Shown here one piece after another: positions 21,061 through 30,537 of a stretch of 64,000 nucleotides of DNA. This DNA comes from Sulfurovum sp. TSL6 (lineage in GTDB: Bacteria; Campylobacterota; Campylobacteria; Campylobacterales; Sulfurovaceae), in NCBI RefSeq assembly GCF_019972115.1, contig NZ_BPFJ01000002.1, forward strand, positions 434,001 through 498,000, written 5' to 3'. A program made the translations under genes and the position numbers. The notes under the pieces were generated by a model that saw only the letters and a program-made list of their open reading frames with translations, searched no databases and had not been told where the DNA came from. Numbering within the stretch: the first letter of the stretch is position 1; every line of letters begins with the position of its first letter.

Positions 21061-22143
21061 TTATACAAGGCTTCTTTCATCTGTAAAATAGACATGAATG
21101 GCATAGGTCCACAAAAGAATAACAGGCAATACCGCTGTCAATTCTGGAAGCAAAACACCGTTTGCCCCCATTTGACTTAAACCAAACAATATACCCCAAA
21201 TGACAAATGTTGCAGCCAAAGAGAGTGCGATCACCCCACCCATATTCATCATTCTGGCATGAAAAGGGAGTTTGAAAAATAAAATAAGCAATAAGGCTAG
21301 TGAAAAAAGTGGTACGACCACTTTGTCATACAAGGCTGCCCTGATCTTATCTGAACTCAGATTTTGTTTATTGAGTAACTCCCATGTCGTATAGGCATCT
21401 ACTATATTCAATGCTTTACCCTCATAAAGTGACTCTATGATCTTAGGTTTATAGCCCTCTAATGTTTCTATACGCTCTTTATGTTCTATGGCATATCTTT
21501 TCAATTCGCCATTTTCATAAATATGTGTTTTCAATGTTGCATCATGCGCAGTCCATATTTCACCGTCAAATGTTGCTACAGGCGCATTGATCGTATACCG
21601 TACCTGATACCCTTCTACTTTGAAAATCGTAATATCTTCTATCTTTTTTTCTATAGGATCAAGCTTGGTGATATAAACAAAGGTATCATTGTATTTGAAA
21701 AAAAGTTCATTCACATTATAGGTACCCCGCCTATTTTCTAGAAGAAATTCTGCTTTGTCTTTTGCATAAGAAAACTCTGTGGTATGCAAGGTTAAAAAAA
21801 TGATATATGTCAAAGATCCTACTGCGAATAATGGTACAAAAAGTCTTTTTTTGTCATATCCAAAGGCATGCAGCGCTCCCATCGTGTTATTTTTGATCAG
21901 TGAGAGCTTCGTCATGATCAGCGCAAAAACAATGGCCAATGGGTATAGTAAGCCCAGTGCTTCCTGCCACATGTAAAAGATGTAAAGTATTTTATAGTTT
22001 GAAGCAACATCAAGCTTCTGTAAATGTTGAAAATAATCAATCGCAGCAAAAGCAAAAGAGAGACCGAATAATATCGACAATAGATTTTTACTATAGAGTT
22101 TGACTAAATATCTAAAGTGCAATGAAGGGTTAAACAGACTCAT
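21061..22143 (-). CDS. LptF/LptG-family permease
   Basis: A 360-residue inner-membrane protein with three N-terminal membrane segments (about residues 16-35, 55-80, 100-120), a periplasmic beta-jellyroll domain (about 125-265) and three C-terminal segments. This is the YjgP/YjgQ topology of LptF/LptG, which with LptB drives LPS across the envelope. The VKLYSKNLLSILFG opening and the late NMGGVIALSLAATF segment fit LptG better than LptF, and the gene's place beside pth and rplY is that of the LptG gene in Campylobacter. It overlaps pth by 4 bp. Confidence 0.88.
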   Translation of the reverse strand: MSLFNPSLHFRYLVKLYSKNLLSILFGLSFAFAAIDYFQHLQKLDVASNYKILYIFYMWQEALGLLYPLAIVFALIMTKLSLIKNNTMGALHAFGYDKKRLFVPLFAVGSLTYIIFLTLHTTEFSYAKDKAEFLLENRRGTYNVNELFFKYNDTFVYITKLDPIEKKIEDITIFKVEGYQVRYTINAPVATFDGEIWTAHDATLKTHIYENGELKRYAIEHKERIETLEGYKPKIIESLYEGKALNIVDAYTTWELLNKQNLSSDKIRAALYDKVVVPLFSLALLLILFFKLPFHARMMNMGGVIALSLAATFVIWGILFGLSQMGANGVLLPELTAVLPVILLWTYAIHVYFTDERSLV

Positions 22144-22712
22144 AGACTTAAGCCTTCTATGGACTTCAAACTGTACTTTGACTTCACTTCATTAAGTTCC
22201 TCTTGGGATAACACTTTACAAGCCTCAGCTACATGGGATATCAAACGCTCTAACATTAGATTTTCCTCTTGGGAAAAGTCATGCAAGACATAATCTGATA
22301 CCTGTGACTTATGTTCTGGCTTACCGACACCTACTCTCACACGTAAATACTCTTTTGTGATATGTGTATCAAGAGACTTAAGTCCATTGTGACCACCATG
22401 GCCTCCACCTCTTTTAAAACGTACCGCACCAAAAGGGAGGTCAATATCATCATGGATCACAATAATATCTTCAAGTTCTACTTTAAAAAAATGTTTCACA
22501 GGCTGTACAGACTTACCTGAAAGATTCATGAATGTGGTAGGTTTTAAAAAAAGTGAATTGGCAGCGCGATAAAGCTTGCCCTGAAAAGAAGTTTTGGATA
22601 TATCTCTGGCATTAAAGTCATTGACAAGCTTATCAATGACTTTAAAACCGATATTGTGTCGTGTATTTTCGTATTGTGATCCCGGATTACCTAGACCTAC
22701 GAAAAGTATCAC
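22140..22712 (-). CDS. pth: Peptidyl-tRNA hydrolase
   Basis: Pth frees tRNA from stalled peptidyl-tRNA. The catalytic His19 is in NTRHNIGF, with GLGNPGSQY just before it; the FLKPTTFMNLSG and HDDIDLPFG motifs and the glycine-rich GGGHGGHNGLKS are complete. At 190 residues it is a normal single-domain enzyme. It follows rplY by 21 bp and overlaps the LptG-like gene. rplY-pth is a common pairing of translation genes. Confidence 0.97.
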   Translation of the reverse strand: MILFVGLGNPGSQYENTRHNIGFKVIDKLVNDFNARDISKTSFQGKLYRAANSLFLKPTTFMNLSGKSVQPVKHFFKVELEDIIVIHDDIDLPFGAVRFKRGGGHGGHNGLKSLDTHITKEYLRVRVGVGKPEHKSQVSDYVLHDFSQEENLMLERLISHVAEACKVLSQEELNEVKSKYSLKSIEGLSL

Positions 22713-22733
22713 GACTGTGCTTTCATACTGCTA

Positions 22734-23270
22734 TTATTTAGCTTTGATCACACCACAGATAGCAACATCTGGTCTGTCCATCATTTTACAGTTTGCAGGT
22801 ACTTCAACATCTCTTACAAGAATTGAATCATCTCTGTTCAATGGTTCAACATCAAGATCAAATTTTGCTGGCATATCTTCGATAGCGCCTCTTACTTTTA
22901 ATCTCTTTTTAGACATCACAAGTACACCTTTGTTTTTAAGACCAACTGGTGTCCCGTGAGTAATTACCGGTACAAGGAAGTTTGTTACTTGACCTGGTAC
23001 TGCTACTCTTAGGTCTACGTGAGTTACATCACCGTTTACTGGGTGTAGTTGATACTCTTGAATAAATACATTGATCTCTTTATCGCCAACTTTCACTGGG
23101 AATGCAAGTGTCTCTTTGTTTCTTACTGTTCTTGCGAATTCTCCACGTTTAAATGCAGCGTTGATATTTTCAACACCATTTGCATAAATGTTTGCGATTA
23201 GATAACCATCTCTTTTAAGCTGCTTTGCATTACGCTTACCGATACTCTCTCTAACGATACCTTCTAACAT
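22734..23270 (-). CDS. rplY: 50S ribosomal protein L25 / general stress protein Ctc
   Basis: The 178-residue protein is the two-domain, Ctc-type L25: an N-terminal 5S rRNA-binding barrel (about 1-92) and a C-terminal TL5-type beta domain. The opening MLEGIVRESIGK and the FIQEYQLHPVNGDVTHVDL signature mark the family. AAAGGAC precedes the ATG. It is the first gene of the rplY-pth-lptG string. Confidence 0.95.
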   Translation of the reverse strand: MLEGIVRESIGKRNAKQLKRDGYLIANIYANGVENINAAFKRGEFARTVRNKETLAFPVKVGDKEINVFIQEYQLHPVNGDVTHVDLRVAVPGQVTNFLVPVITHGTPVGLKNKGVLVMSKKRLKVRGAIEDMPAKFDLDVEPLNRDDSILVRDVEVPANCKMMDRPDVAICGVIKAK

Positions 23271-23362
23271 ATTTGTCCTTTGTTACTTGTGTATAATTTT
23301 TTTACTCAATCAATTGCTTCATCTAGTAAAATAGACGCGAATTATACCCAGTTTGTATTAAA

Positions 23363-24502
23363 TTATTCTTCATCATCCTTAAACCCAAAGACTTCGAGCT
23401 CTTTTTTCTGGGCCTGCTCATCAACGATCGCACCTTTTCCAACCCCTTGCATTTTAAGTTTCATATCTGCAGGATTGGTTGCATATTCAAGTGCGATCTC
23501 TTCTGTGATCTCTCCTCTACGTAAAATATCTAAAAGTGCCTGGTCAAAAGTCTGCGTACCGTAGATCTCTTTCCCTTCAAAAAGAGCATCAGGGATCTCT
23601 GCATCTCTGTTTTCAGCGATGAGTTGCTCGATCCTTGCCGTTTTTTTAAGGATTTCAATCCCTGCAACCCTTCCTCCACGCTTCGTAGGAATAAGTCTTT
23701 GTGAAATAACACCTTCAAGTACCGAAGCAAGAGACATACGAATACGGTTTTGTTCTTCATTACCGAACATACCGACAATTCTGTCTATCGTCTCTTTCGC
23801 GTCCAGTGTATGCAGTGTTGAAAAAACAAGGTGTCCCGTATTAGCTGCGTGAAGCGCGATATCGATCGTCTCCAAGTCCCTCATCTCCCCTACAAGTATG
23901 ATATCCGGATCTTCCCTCAGTGCTGCTCTTAGTGCATCGGAAAAAGAGTGTGCATCCGGACCTATACCTCTTTGGTTTATCAGACATCCTCTATCTTTGT
24001 GTACAAACTCTATAGGGTCTTCGACCGTAATGATATGTTTTTTCGATTCCCTGTTGATCTTGTCTAAGATAGCTGCAAGCGTCGTTGATTTACCAGAACC
24101 GGTCACTCCGGTTACAAGCACAAGGCCTCTTTGTATCTGTGTAAATGTTTTGATCACCGGTGGTAGATTGAGTTCATCCAGTGTCAATATCTTTACTGGA
24201 ATAATACGGAAAACCGCGCTCAAACCATCCATTTGAAAAAAGAAGTTTACACGAAATCTATTTTCATCTCCCAATACATAGGAAAAATCCAGGTTTCTAT
24301 CTGTTTGTAGTTTCTCATATTGATCTGCAGTCGTGATTTCCTGAGCCAACTTGTCCATCATCTCTGCACTCAGCTCATCTTTACCCAATACCTTTAGTAC
24401 ACCATGTACACGTACCCTGACTTGTGAACCAGCTTTAAGATGAAGGTCACTCCCGCTATTGCTGATCATGCTTCTAAGGTAGAGCTTGAGTTTTTCTTCC
24501 AT
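23363..24502 (-). CDS. pilT: Type IV pilus retraction ATPase PilT
   Basis: A 379-residue hexameric AAA ATPase of the PilT branch. Visible: the ASDLHLKAG-like N-terminal motif (SGSDLHLKAGS), Walker A GVTGSGKSTT near residue 125, the Asp box, Walker B (LREDPDIILVGEMRD), and the His box (FSTLHTLDAKETIDR). A C-terminal extension has charged residues. PilT powers pilus retraction and twitching. No pilin or pilB is near, so it is a stand-alone gene as in many genomes. Pilus use is often tied to c-di-GMP, which matters because of the riboswitches elsewhere in this window. AAAGGG precedes the ATG. Confidence 0.95.
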   Translation of the reverse strand: MEEKLKLYLRSMISNSGSDLHLKAGSQVRVRVHGVLKVLGKDELSAEMMDKLAQEITTADQYEKLQTDRNLDFSYVLGDENRFRVNFFFQMDGLSAVFRIIPVKILTLDELNLPPVIKTFTQIQRGLVLVTGVTGSGKSTTLAAILDKINRESKKHIITVEDPIEFVHKDRGCLINQRGIGPDAHSFSDALRAALREDPDIILVGEMRDLETIDIALHAANTGHLVFSTLHTLDAKETIDRIVGMFGNEEQNRIRMSLASVLEGVISQRLIPTKRGGRVAGIEILKKTARIEQLIAENRDAEIPDALFEGKEIYGTQTFDQALLDILRRGEITEEIALEYATNPADMKLKMQGVGKGAIVDEQAQKKELEVFGFKDDEE

Positions 24503-24525
24503 TGATTATCCCTTTGAGATGTGAT

Positions 24526-25521
24526 TTATTTTAAACTGTCAAGCATCTCTTGGAATGCTTTTTCAAATGCTTCAAGTCCCTCTTTTAAGAGTTGGCTATA
24601 CACTTCATCCATATCAAAACCGTTATCAGCCAATTTTGTGAAATAGCCGTTGACTTCACTCTCTTCCAACGGGAATTTAGGTGCCGGTGCTTTTTTAGCG
24701 ATGAATGCTTCTATCGTTGCAAGCGGTGCAGTATTGACCGTGTGCGGTGCAAGCAATTCTCTCATATAGTAATCCGCTGGAAGGTCATCACCTTTAACAC
24801 CTGTACTTGCAAAAAGTGTACGTACACTTGGTGTATGGTTTGCTTCGATAAGATTATAGATTTTTGCCGCATTATAGATACCGGTTTTTGAAACAGAGAG
24901 TCCCTCTTTTTCCAGATCAGCATCCAGTAATCTGTCAAAACGGCTTACAAAGACAGAGATCACCGCCTCTGCTCTCAACCCACCATCTTTTTCAAAACAA
25001 TCTAAGCCTTTTTTCATCGCCTTCAAGGCTTTTTGCGTCTGTTTAGGTGAGAAGATGAGTGTTGCATTGACTGAGATACCTGTACTTAGAAGTTGTGTCA
25101 TAGCATCATATCCTGCTTCTGTGGCAGGTACTTTTACCATCACATTGGGCTCACCGATAGCCTCAAAAAGTCTTTTACCTTCGGCAACCGTACCTTCTGT
25201 ATCGTTTGAAAGGAAAGGGTCGACCTCTATAGAGATATACCCATCGTTCCCTTCATCATATAAAGGTCTTAAGGCCTGTGCAGCTGTACGAATATCTTCG
25301 ATAGCCAGTGCCTCATACTTCTCTTTGGGGCTTTTGCCTGAAAGAGAAGCCAGCTGCTCTTTATAGGCAGGAGAAGTGGTAATCGCAGAAGCAAAAATAG
25401 ACGGATTACTCGTAGCACCATTAATGATACCTTTTTCAATCAATGCAGAAAAATCATTTTTAAGAAAATCCCTTTCTACAAAATCCAACCATAATGAGAA
25501 CCCTATATCTCTATTAACCAT
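24526..25521 (-). CDS. tal: Transaldolase
   Basis: Tal moves a dihydroxyacetone unit between sugar phosphates in the non-oxidative pentose phosphate pathway. Schiff-base Lys130 is in VMVKVPATEAGYDA, preceded by TSNPSIF near residue 38; ISVNATLIFS and the VFVSRFDRLLD segment complete the family pattern of the longer Tal subgroup. The frame is open back to 25614 inside aat, but the ATG at 25519-25521 (MVNRDIGFSLW) has GGGAG upstream and an 8-bp overlap with the aat stop. That gives 331 residues. Confidence 0.95.
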   Translation of the reverse strand: MVNRDIGFSLWLDFVERDFLKNDFSALIEKGIINGATSNPSIFASAITTSPAYKEQLASLSGKSPKEKYEALAIEDIRTAAQALRPLYDEGNDGYISIEVDPFLSNDTEGTVAEGKRLFEAIGEPNVMVKVPATEAGYDAMTQLLSTGISVNATLIFSPKQTQKALKAMKKGLDCFEKDGGLRAEAVISVFVSRFDRLLDADLEKEGLSVSKTGIYNAAKIYNLIEANHTPSVRTLFASTGVKGDDLPADYYMRELLAPHTVNTAPLATIEAFIAKKAPAPKFPLEESEVNGYFTKLADNGFDMDEVYSQLLKEGLEAFEKAFQEMLDSLK

Positions 25522-26248
25522 CTTTGTACTCCCACGTAAAATGCTGCCATGAACCAAGATCAGTAGGTTTTTCAAGCGTCTCTTCCAGTGCATCAAGAAA
25601 GATATCTCTCTCAACCACCTCAGCGCCTAAACCTATCATATGATCTGTTTTCATCTGACAATCTATAAAATCATAGCCTCTCCTGCCTAAAACATCACTT
25701 AGTGCTTTGAAAGCGACCTTGGATGCATCTGCAACCAAAGAGAACATCGATTCACCAAAAAACGCTTTCCCCAGAGCAATGCCATAAAGTCCGCCTACAA
25801 GTTTTCCCTCTTTATAAACTTCCACACTATGTGCAAACCCCTCTTCATGCAAGCGTATATAGGCTTCCTCTATATCACTAACGATCCAAGTGCTCTCCTG
25901 ACCTTCTCTATAGACGGTTGCACATTGTTTGATGACATCGGTAAACCTTTCATCAAAAGTGACAGTGAATTTTCCGGAACGCAATACCCTTCTAAATGAT
26001 TTACGTACTTTAAACTTTTCAGGATACAGTAGAAGGCGTGGGTTAGGTGACCACCAGAGTATAGGATCACCTTGACTGTACCAGGGAAATATCCCTTTTT
26101 TGTATGCGGCGATCAATCGCTGCGGTGAGAGATCCCCTCCATAGGCAAGAAGACCTTCATCTGAAGCTGAACGAGGATCGGGAAACGCCGTAGAATCCTT
26201 ACGTAGCGGAGGGATAAAATAGTCATCCTCCTCAAACTCAGACGCCAA
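25514..26248 (-). CDS. aat: Leucyl/phenylalanyl-tRNA-protein transferase
   Basis: Aat adds Leu or Phe from tRNA to proteins with N-terminal Arg or Lys, marking them for ClpS/ClpAP. The 244-residue protein has the family core: FPDPRSASDEGLLAYGGDLS, AYKKGIFPWY, WWSPNPR and the later FFGESMFS. It lies just downstream of clpA and clpS, so the marking enzyme, the adaptor and the unfoldase are probably made from one transcript. It overlaps tal by 8 bp. Confidence 0.96.
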   Translation of the reverse strand: MASEFEEDDYFIPPLRKDSTAFPDPRSASDEGLLAYGGDLSPQRLIAAYKKGIFPWYSQGDPILWWSPNPRLLLYPEKFKVRKSFRRVLRSGKFTVTFDERFTDVIKQCATVYREGQESTWIVSDIEEAYIRLHEEGFAHSVEVYKEGKLVGGLYGIALGKAFFGESMFSLVADASKVAFKALSDVLGRRGYDFIDCQMKTDHMIGLGAEVVERDIFLDALEETLEKPTDLGSWQHFTWEYKDG

Positions 26249-26283
26249 CTATATATCCTTTGCTCTTGGTCAGTGTATGTAAC

Positions 26284-28473
26284 TTATTTACTGTCAAATG
26301 AAAAATCTAATTTCTCATTTTTATAGCTTACTTTGACTGAACCGCCTTTTTTAAGTTTTCCAAAAAGTATCTCATCGGTCAGTGCTTCTTTGACCTTGGC
26401 ATCTATCACACGTGCAATGTGTCTGGCACCATAACGTTCATCGTACCCCTCCTTGGCCAAATACTCTTTGGCTTTTTTACCCAAGGTCACTTTGACTTTT
26501 TTAGGTTTAAGCAAGAGGTTCAATTTATCTAACTCTTTATCGACGATAGTCACAAGTGCATCCAGTCCGAGTGCATTAAATTCGATGGTAGCACTGAGAC
26601 GGTTTCTAAATTCAGGAGAGAAGAAAGCTGCCAGTGCTTTATCTGTTTTGACAGAAGTATCTTTATTGAAGCCCATGACATTGGCTTCTTTGGTACCGAT
26701 GTTCGAGGTCATGATAAGTATTACATTTTTAAAATCAGAGACCACCCCGTTGTTATCTGTCAACTTCGCACCATCCATCACCTGAAGGAGAATGTTCATG
26801 ATATCAGGGTGTGCTTTTTCAACCTCATCAAGAAGCAAGACCGTATGCGGATGTTTTTTGATCATTTCGGTCAACAATCCGCCTTGCTCATACCCTACAT
26901 ATCCTGGAGGCGCACCGACCAAACGGCTGATGGTATGTGCTTCCATGTATTCACTCATATCCAATCTTTCAAAATGCACATGCATGGTTTTGGCAAGCTG
27001 TGTGGCAAGTTCCGTTTTACCCACACCTGTAGGTCCTACGAACAAAAAACTTCCTATAGGTCTGTTAGGTGCATTCAGCCCGGCATACGAACGCTTAATA
27101 GCTGTTGCTAAGGCAGTGATCGCTTCATCCTGTCCGATGATATGTGATGCCAGATCTTTTTCCAATGATTGAAGTTTTTTTGTATCGTCCGTACCTATGA
27201 CCGTTGAAGGAAGTTTCATGATCTTTGCTACACTCTCTTCAATGTCTTTAGGCTTGACCGTTACACCCTCTTCTCCTCTTAGCATAAAGTGTGCACCGAC
27301 CTCATCGATGATATCCATCGCTTTATCCGGCAGGAATCTGTCATGCAGATACTTTACAGAAAGGTCGATAGCCGACTGTAGTGACGCGTCCGTAAATGTG
27401 ATGTTATGATAGTCTTCGTATTTATGTTTGATACCTTTTAGGATCGTCATCGTATCTTCAAGACTCGGTTCTTCCACATCTACTTTGGCAAATCTACGGC
27501 TGAGTGCCTTGTCTTTGTCAAAAAAGTTTCTGAACTCTGCATAGGTCGTTGCACCGATACACTTCAGGTCACCACGTGCAAGTGCAGGTTTCAGTAAGTT
27601 GGATGCATCCATACTTCCACCGGTTGTTGCCCCTGCTCCTACCATGGTATGGATCTCATCGATAAACAAAATGGCATCTTTTTCTACGGTCAGTTCCTTG
27701 ATGATACCTTTGAGACGTTTTTCAAAATCACCTCTGTATTTTGTACCTGCAACCAATCCACCCATATCTAAAGCAAATACTTTTGCGTTTTTAAGTATTT
27801 CGGGTACATCACCTTCAGAGATCTTCAGTGCTAAACCTTCAGCAATGGCTGTTTTCCCCACTCCTGGTTCACCCACAAGCAGAGGATTGTTCTTCTTACG
27901 TCTACAGAGTGTCTGCATCACACGTTCTATTTCATCTATACGGCCTACTACCGGGTCTATTTTGCCTGTTTTAGCCAAGGATACAAGCTCCACGGTAAAC
28001 TGCTCTAAAAGTGTCTCTCCCTCTTTTTTCTCTACTGTACCACCTTTTACTTTATCATAACGATGTGATATCACTTCAAGTACATCTACACGGGCTATAC
28101 CCTCTTTTTTCATGAGGTACACCGCATAGGAGTGTTCTTGCATAAAGATTGCTGCTATCATATCACCGATACTGGCTTCTGTTCTCCCTGAACTGTGGAT
28201 ATGTGTCATCATGTCATTGATAGCACGGGACAGTGCCACAGTCTCAAAAGGTTCAACCGCCTCTTTCAGTGAAGGAATGGTCTTGGTAATGTGCTCGGCA
28301 ATACCTGATTCCAATCTCTTAAGATCTGCATCAAGTATAGAAAGTATCTCTTGACCTGCTGCACTTTTCACTATCGACAGGAATACATGCTCTACGGTTA
28401 AATATTCATGTCTGTTCTCTTTAGCATATCCTACAGCTGCTTTAAATACGTCATTCAGTGCAATACTAATCAT
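26284..28473 (-). CDS. clpA: ATP-dependent Clp protease unfoldase ClpA
   Basis: ClpA unfolds substrates for ClpP. The N domain (about 1-140) is followed by two AAA+ modules: Walker A GEPGVGKT near 205 with DEIHTMVGAG, and Walker A VGPTGVGKTEL near 480 with LLLDEVEKAH. There is no ClpB-type middle domain. The open frame begins at 28515 inside clpS, but the ATG at 28471-28473, one base after the clpS stop and preceded by GAGGAT, starts the conserved MISIALNDVF; this gives 729 residues. A ClpP-binding IGL-type loop is probable but not checked residue by residue. Confidence 0.97.
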   Translation of the reverse strand: MISIALNDVFKAAVGYAKENRHEYLTVEHVFLSIVKSAAGQEILSILDADLKRLESGIAEHITKTIPSLKEAVEPFETVALSRAINDMMTHIHSSGRTEASIGDMIAAIFMQEHSYAVYLMKKEGIARVDVLEVISHRYDKVKGGTVEKKEGETLLEQFTVELVSLAKTGKIDPVVGRIDEIERVMQTLCRRKKNNPLLVGEPGVGKTAIAEGLALKISEGDVPEILKNAKVFALDMGGLVAGTKYRGDFEKRLKGIIKELTVEKDAILFIDEIHTMVGAGATTGGSMDASNLLKPALARGDLKCIGATTYAEFRNFFDKDKALSRRFAKVDVEEPSLEDTMTILKGIKHKYEDYHNITFTDASLQSAIDLSVKYLHDRFLPDKAMDIIDEVGAHFMLRGEEGVTVKPKDIEESVAKIMKLPSTVIGTDDTKKLQSLEKDLASHIIGQDEAITALATAIKRSYAGLNAPNRPIGSFLFVGPTGVGKTELATQLAKTMHVHFERLDMSEYMEAHTISRLVGAPPGYVGYEQGGLLTEMIKKHPHTVLLLDEVEKAHPDIMNILLQVMDGAKLTDNNGVVSDFKNVILIMTSNIGTKEANVMGFNKDTSVKTDKALAAFFSPEFRNRLSATIEFNALGLDALVTIVDKELDKLNLLLKPKKVKVTLGKKAKEYLAKEGYDERYGARHIARVIDAKVKEALTDEILFGKLKKGGSVKVSYKNEKLDFSFDSK

Positions 28474-28474
28474 C

Positions 28475-28774
28475 TTAACTATCCTCTTCAATGGTTGCGA
28501 GTAATGGAAACTCATTTTGTTTGGCCTGTTGCTTGACCTGCTGTGCTTTGGTTTGTGCTATTTCAAAGCTGTATACACCACATACGGCTTTATCTTTTTC
28601 ATGTATCTGCAACATGATCTGTTCTGCTTGGTCATGTGTCTTATGGAAAATCCCCATGAGTATTTCCACGACAAAGTCCATACTCGTATAATCATCATTA
28701 TGCAGTAACACTTTAAACATTTGTGGTTCGTGTAACTCTAAATCTAGCTCTAACTCTTCTTCAAACTTTGGCAT
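28475..28774 (-). CDS. clpS: ClpS adaptor protein
   Basis: A 99-residue adaptor that binds N-degron residues and hands substrates to ClpA. The core is unmistakable: VLLHNDDYTSMDFVVEIL holds the NDD substrate-binding motif, followed by the HEKDKAVCGVYSFEIAQTK segment. A flexible acidic N terminus of about 17 residues precedes it. GAGGAT lies upstream of ATG. It is first in the clpS-clpA-aat-tal run and diverges from bioD across only 57 bp. Confidence 0.97.
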   Translation of the reverse strand: MPKFEEELELDLELHEPQMFKVLLHNDDYTSMDFVVEILMGIFHKTHDQAEQIMLQIHEKDKAVCGVYSFEIAQTKAQQVKQQAKQNEFPLLATIEEDS

Positions 28775-28831
28775 ATTATGTTAAAATCCTCATAAATTAT
28801 TCTATGACTATTATACAAAAAAAATGGAGAA

Positions 28832-29470
28832 ATGCAAGTGCGATCACTTTTTATCACTGCTACAGGTACAAACATTGGCAAAACACATACCACAGTTCAA
28901 CTCATTGAAGCTTTTGCCGCCAAAGGTTTGTCTGTGGGTGTATTTAAACCTATCGAAACAGGTGTAAGTACCTTACCCCATGATGCTAGTTTACTCTTAA
29001 AAGTTTGCCAAAAGGTAAACAAGAACTTTAAAAATCTCAATCCAGAAGATATCACAGCATATACTTTTCCTCTTCCAGCAGCCCCTTTTTGTGCAGATAT
29101 ACATCAAGAAATAGTCCTTGAGAAGATCATCAAAAAGTACCACGAACTCTCACAGCTTTGTGACATACTTCTGGTTGAAGGTGCCGGTGGTCTTTTGGTC
29201 CCTGTAACAAAAGATTTTATGATGATCGATCTGGCTAAAAAACTAAAAGCCAAAGTGCTTTTGGTCACACCCAGCAGATTAGGATGCATCAATGATACTT
29301 TACTCTCCATGGAAGCCCTAAATTCTCGTAATATGGGGTTTGAATGGTGTGTAAACCTCTTTGAAGACAAAGAGAGTTTTTCTGAAGTCACACAGCCTTT
29401 TTATGATGAAGTCTTCCCTGATTGGTGGAGTGTTGAAGCAGGAATACAAAGGTTTATTAGCACCTATTAG
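28832..29470 (+). CDS. bioD: Dethiobiotin synthetase
   Basis: BioD closes the ureido ring in biotin synthesis. P-loop TATGTNIGKT lies at residues 9-18, followed by KPIETG and LLVEGAGGLLVP, all family hallmarks. The 212-residue length is normal. The ATG at 28832 is very close to the GGAG box; a GTG at 28838 sits eight bases from it and may be the true start, which would remove two residues. No other biotin gene is in the window. It may be cotranscribed with pyrB, 34 bp on. Confidence 0.93.
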   Translation: MQVRSLFITATGTNIGKTHTTVQLIEAFAAKGLSVGVFKPIETGVSTLPHDASLLLKVCQKVNKNFKNLNPEDITAYTFPLPAAPFCADIHQEIVLEKIIKKYHELSQLCDILLVEGAGGLLVPVTKDFMMIDLAKKLKAKVLLVTPSRLGCINDTLLSMEALNSRNMGFEWCVNLFEDKESFSEVTQPFYDEVFPDWWSVEAGIQRFISTY

Positions 29471-29504
29471 CTATAATTACAAAATTTCATCCACAAGGCT
29501 GACT

Positions 29505-30383
29505 ATGCAACATTTGGTAGATACCACGAACTTATCTGACACACAAATACAACAACTACTTCATGACGCTAAAACCTTTAAAGCTCAATCCCCTTCTCAA
29601 CTGCTTAGAGATAAACTGCTCATTACCCTTTTCTTCGAAGCCTCGACACGTACACGCAGTTCTTTTGAAGTAGCAGCTAAAAGACTGGGTGCGGCTGTTG
29701 TGCACCTTGATCCGGGTAAAAGTTCTACTAAAAAAGGGGAATCACTCGAAGACACCTTTGCAAACCTTTGTGCGATGGAACCAGATGGGGTCATCATCCG
29801 TCACTCTGAAAATGAAGCTCCGGGTCTCTTAGCTGATATGCAGATGACTTCCGTCATTAACGCTGGAGCAGGCAACTACGCACACCCTACTCAAGCACTC
29901 CTTGACCTCTTTACAATGGTCGAACATTTTAATGGTAACATTCAAGGTAAGACCATTGCCATTGTAGGTGATATTGTAAGTTCACGTGTGGCGAGTTCTG
30001 GTATTCGTCTGCTTACACGTATGGGGATGAATGTCATTTTGGTTGCACCCAAACCATTTATGCCCAAGAGTGATCTGCCTCAATATGAAAAACTTGAAGA
30101 TGTCCTGGACAAAGTGGATGTCATTATGTCTCTACGAGCACAGTTGGAACGTCATGCTTCTCCTATCTTTGATGATTATGAGGAGTATGCGAAACACTAC
30201 TGTATCAACCATGATCGTTTAGGGGATAGAGATATCCTGGTACTTCATCCCGGTCCGGTCATGAGAAACATAGATATTTCTGATGAGATGCTTGAAGATG
30301 AACGGTGTAAAGTGCTTGAACAGGTCAAAAATGGTGTTTATATGCGTATGGCTATTTTGAAATTATTGCTTCTAGACTCTTAG
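29505..30383 (+). CDS. pyrB: Aspartate carbamoyltransferase catalytic chain
   Basis: PyrB makes carbamoyl-aspartate in pyrimidine synthesis. The carbamoyl-phosphate site FFEASTRTRSSFE, the STKKGES loop, HPTQALLDL and LHPGPVMRN mark ATCase rather than ornithine transcarbamylase. The frame is open back into bioD at 29361, but the ATG at 29505 has AAGG at proper distance and begins the family-like MQHLVDTTNLS; this gives 292 residues. No pyrI is next to it, as usual in this phylum. Confidence 0.96.
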   Translation: MQHLVDTTNLSDTQIQQLLHDAKTFKAQSPSQLLRDKLLITLFFEASTRTRSSFEVAAKRLGAAVVHLDPGKSSTKKGESLEDTFANLCAMEPDGVIIRHSENEAPGLLADMQMTSVINAGAGNYAHPTQALLDLFTMVEHFNGNIQGKTIAIVGDIVSSRVASSGIRLLTRMGMNVILVAPKPFMPKSDLPQYEKLEDVLDKVDVIMSLRAQLERHASPIFDDYEEYAKHYCINHDRLGDRDILVLHPGPVMRNIDISDEMLEDERCKVLEQVKNGVYMRMAILKLLLLDS

Positions 30384-30537
30384 GTTGGATATTGGATTGT
30401 CACTGAGCACTGAGTGTGCCATTATGAAAGCGTGCATATTGCGAAGCACACGCTGTAATAATGTAGCACACTTGCGAAGTGACGCTTTTTTGCCTACTTT
30501 TTTCTAAAAAAAGTAGAGATAGAAGTAAGGGTATAAA
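30384..30537 (+). repeat. Intergenic hairpin and repeat cluster after pyrB
   Basis: Three stem-loops fill this 154-bp gap. Stem 1 is AGCGTG/CACGCT (30429-30454). Stem 2 is CACTT-GCG-AAGTG (30469-30481), followed closely by six T (30486-30491), which fits a rho-independent terminator for pyrB. Stem 3 is a 10-bp CTACTTTTTT/AAAAAAGTAG (30494-30516). The first two share the core TTGCGAAG (30440-30447 and 30472-30479), so they look like two copies of one repeat unit. The pabB ribosome site lies at the end. Confidence 0.6.

Noticed and set aside
29361-29504. Extension of pyrB into bioD
   Set aside because: No ribosome site and the residues are bioD read in another frame; ATG at 29505 has AAGG and the family N terminus.
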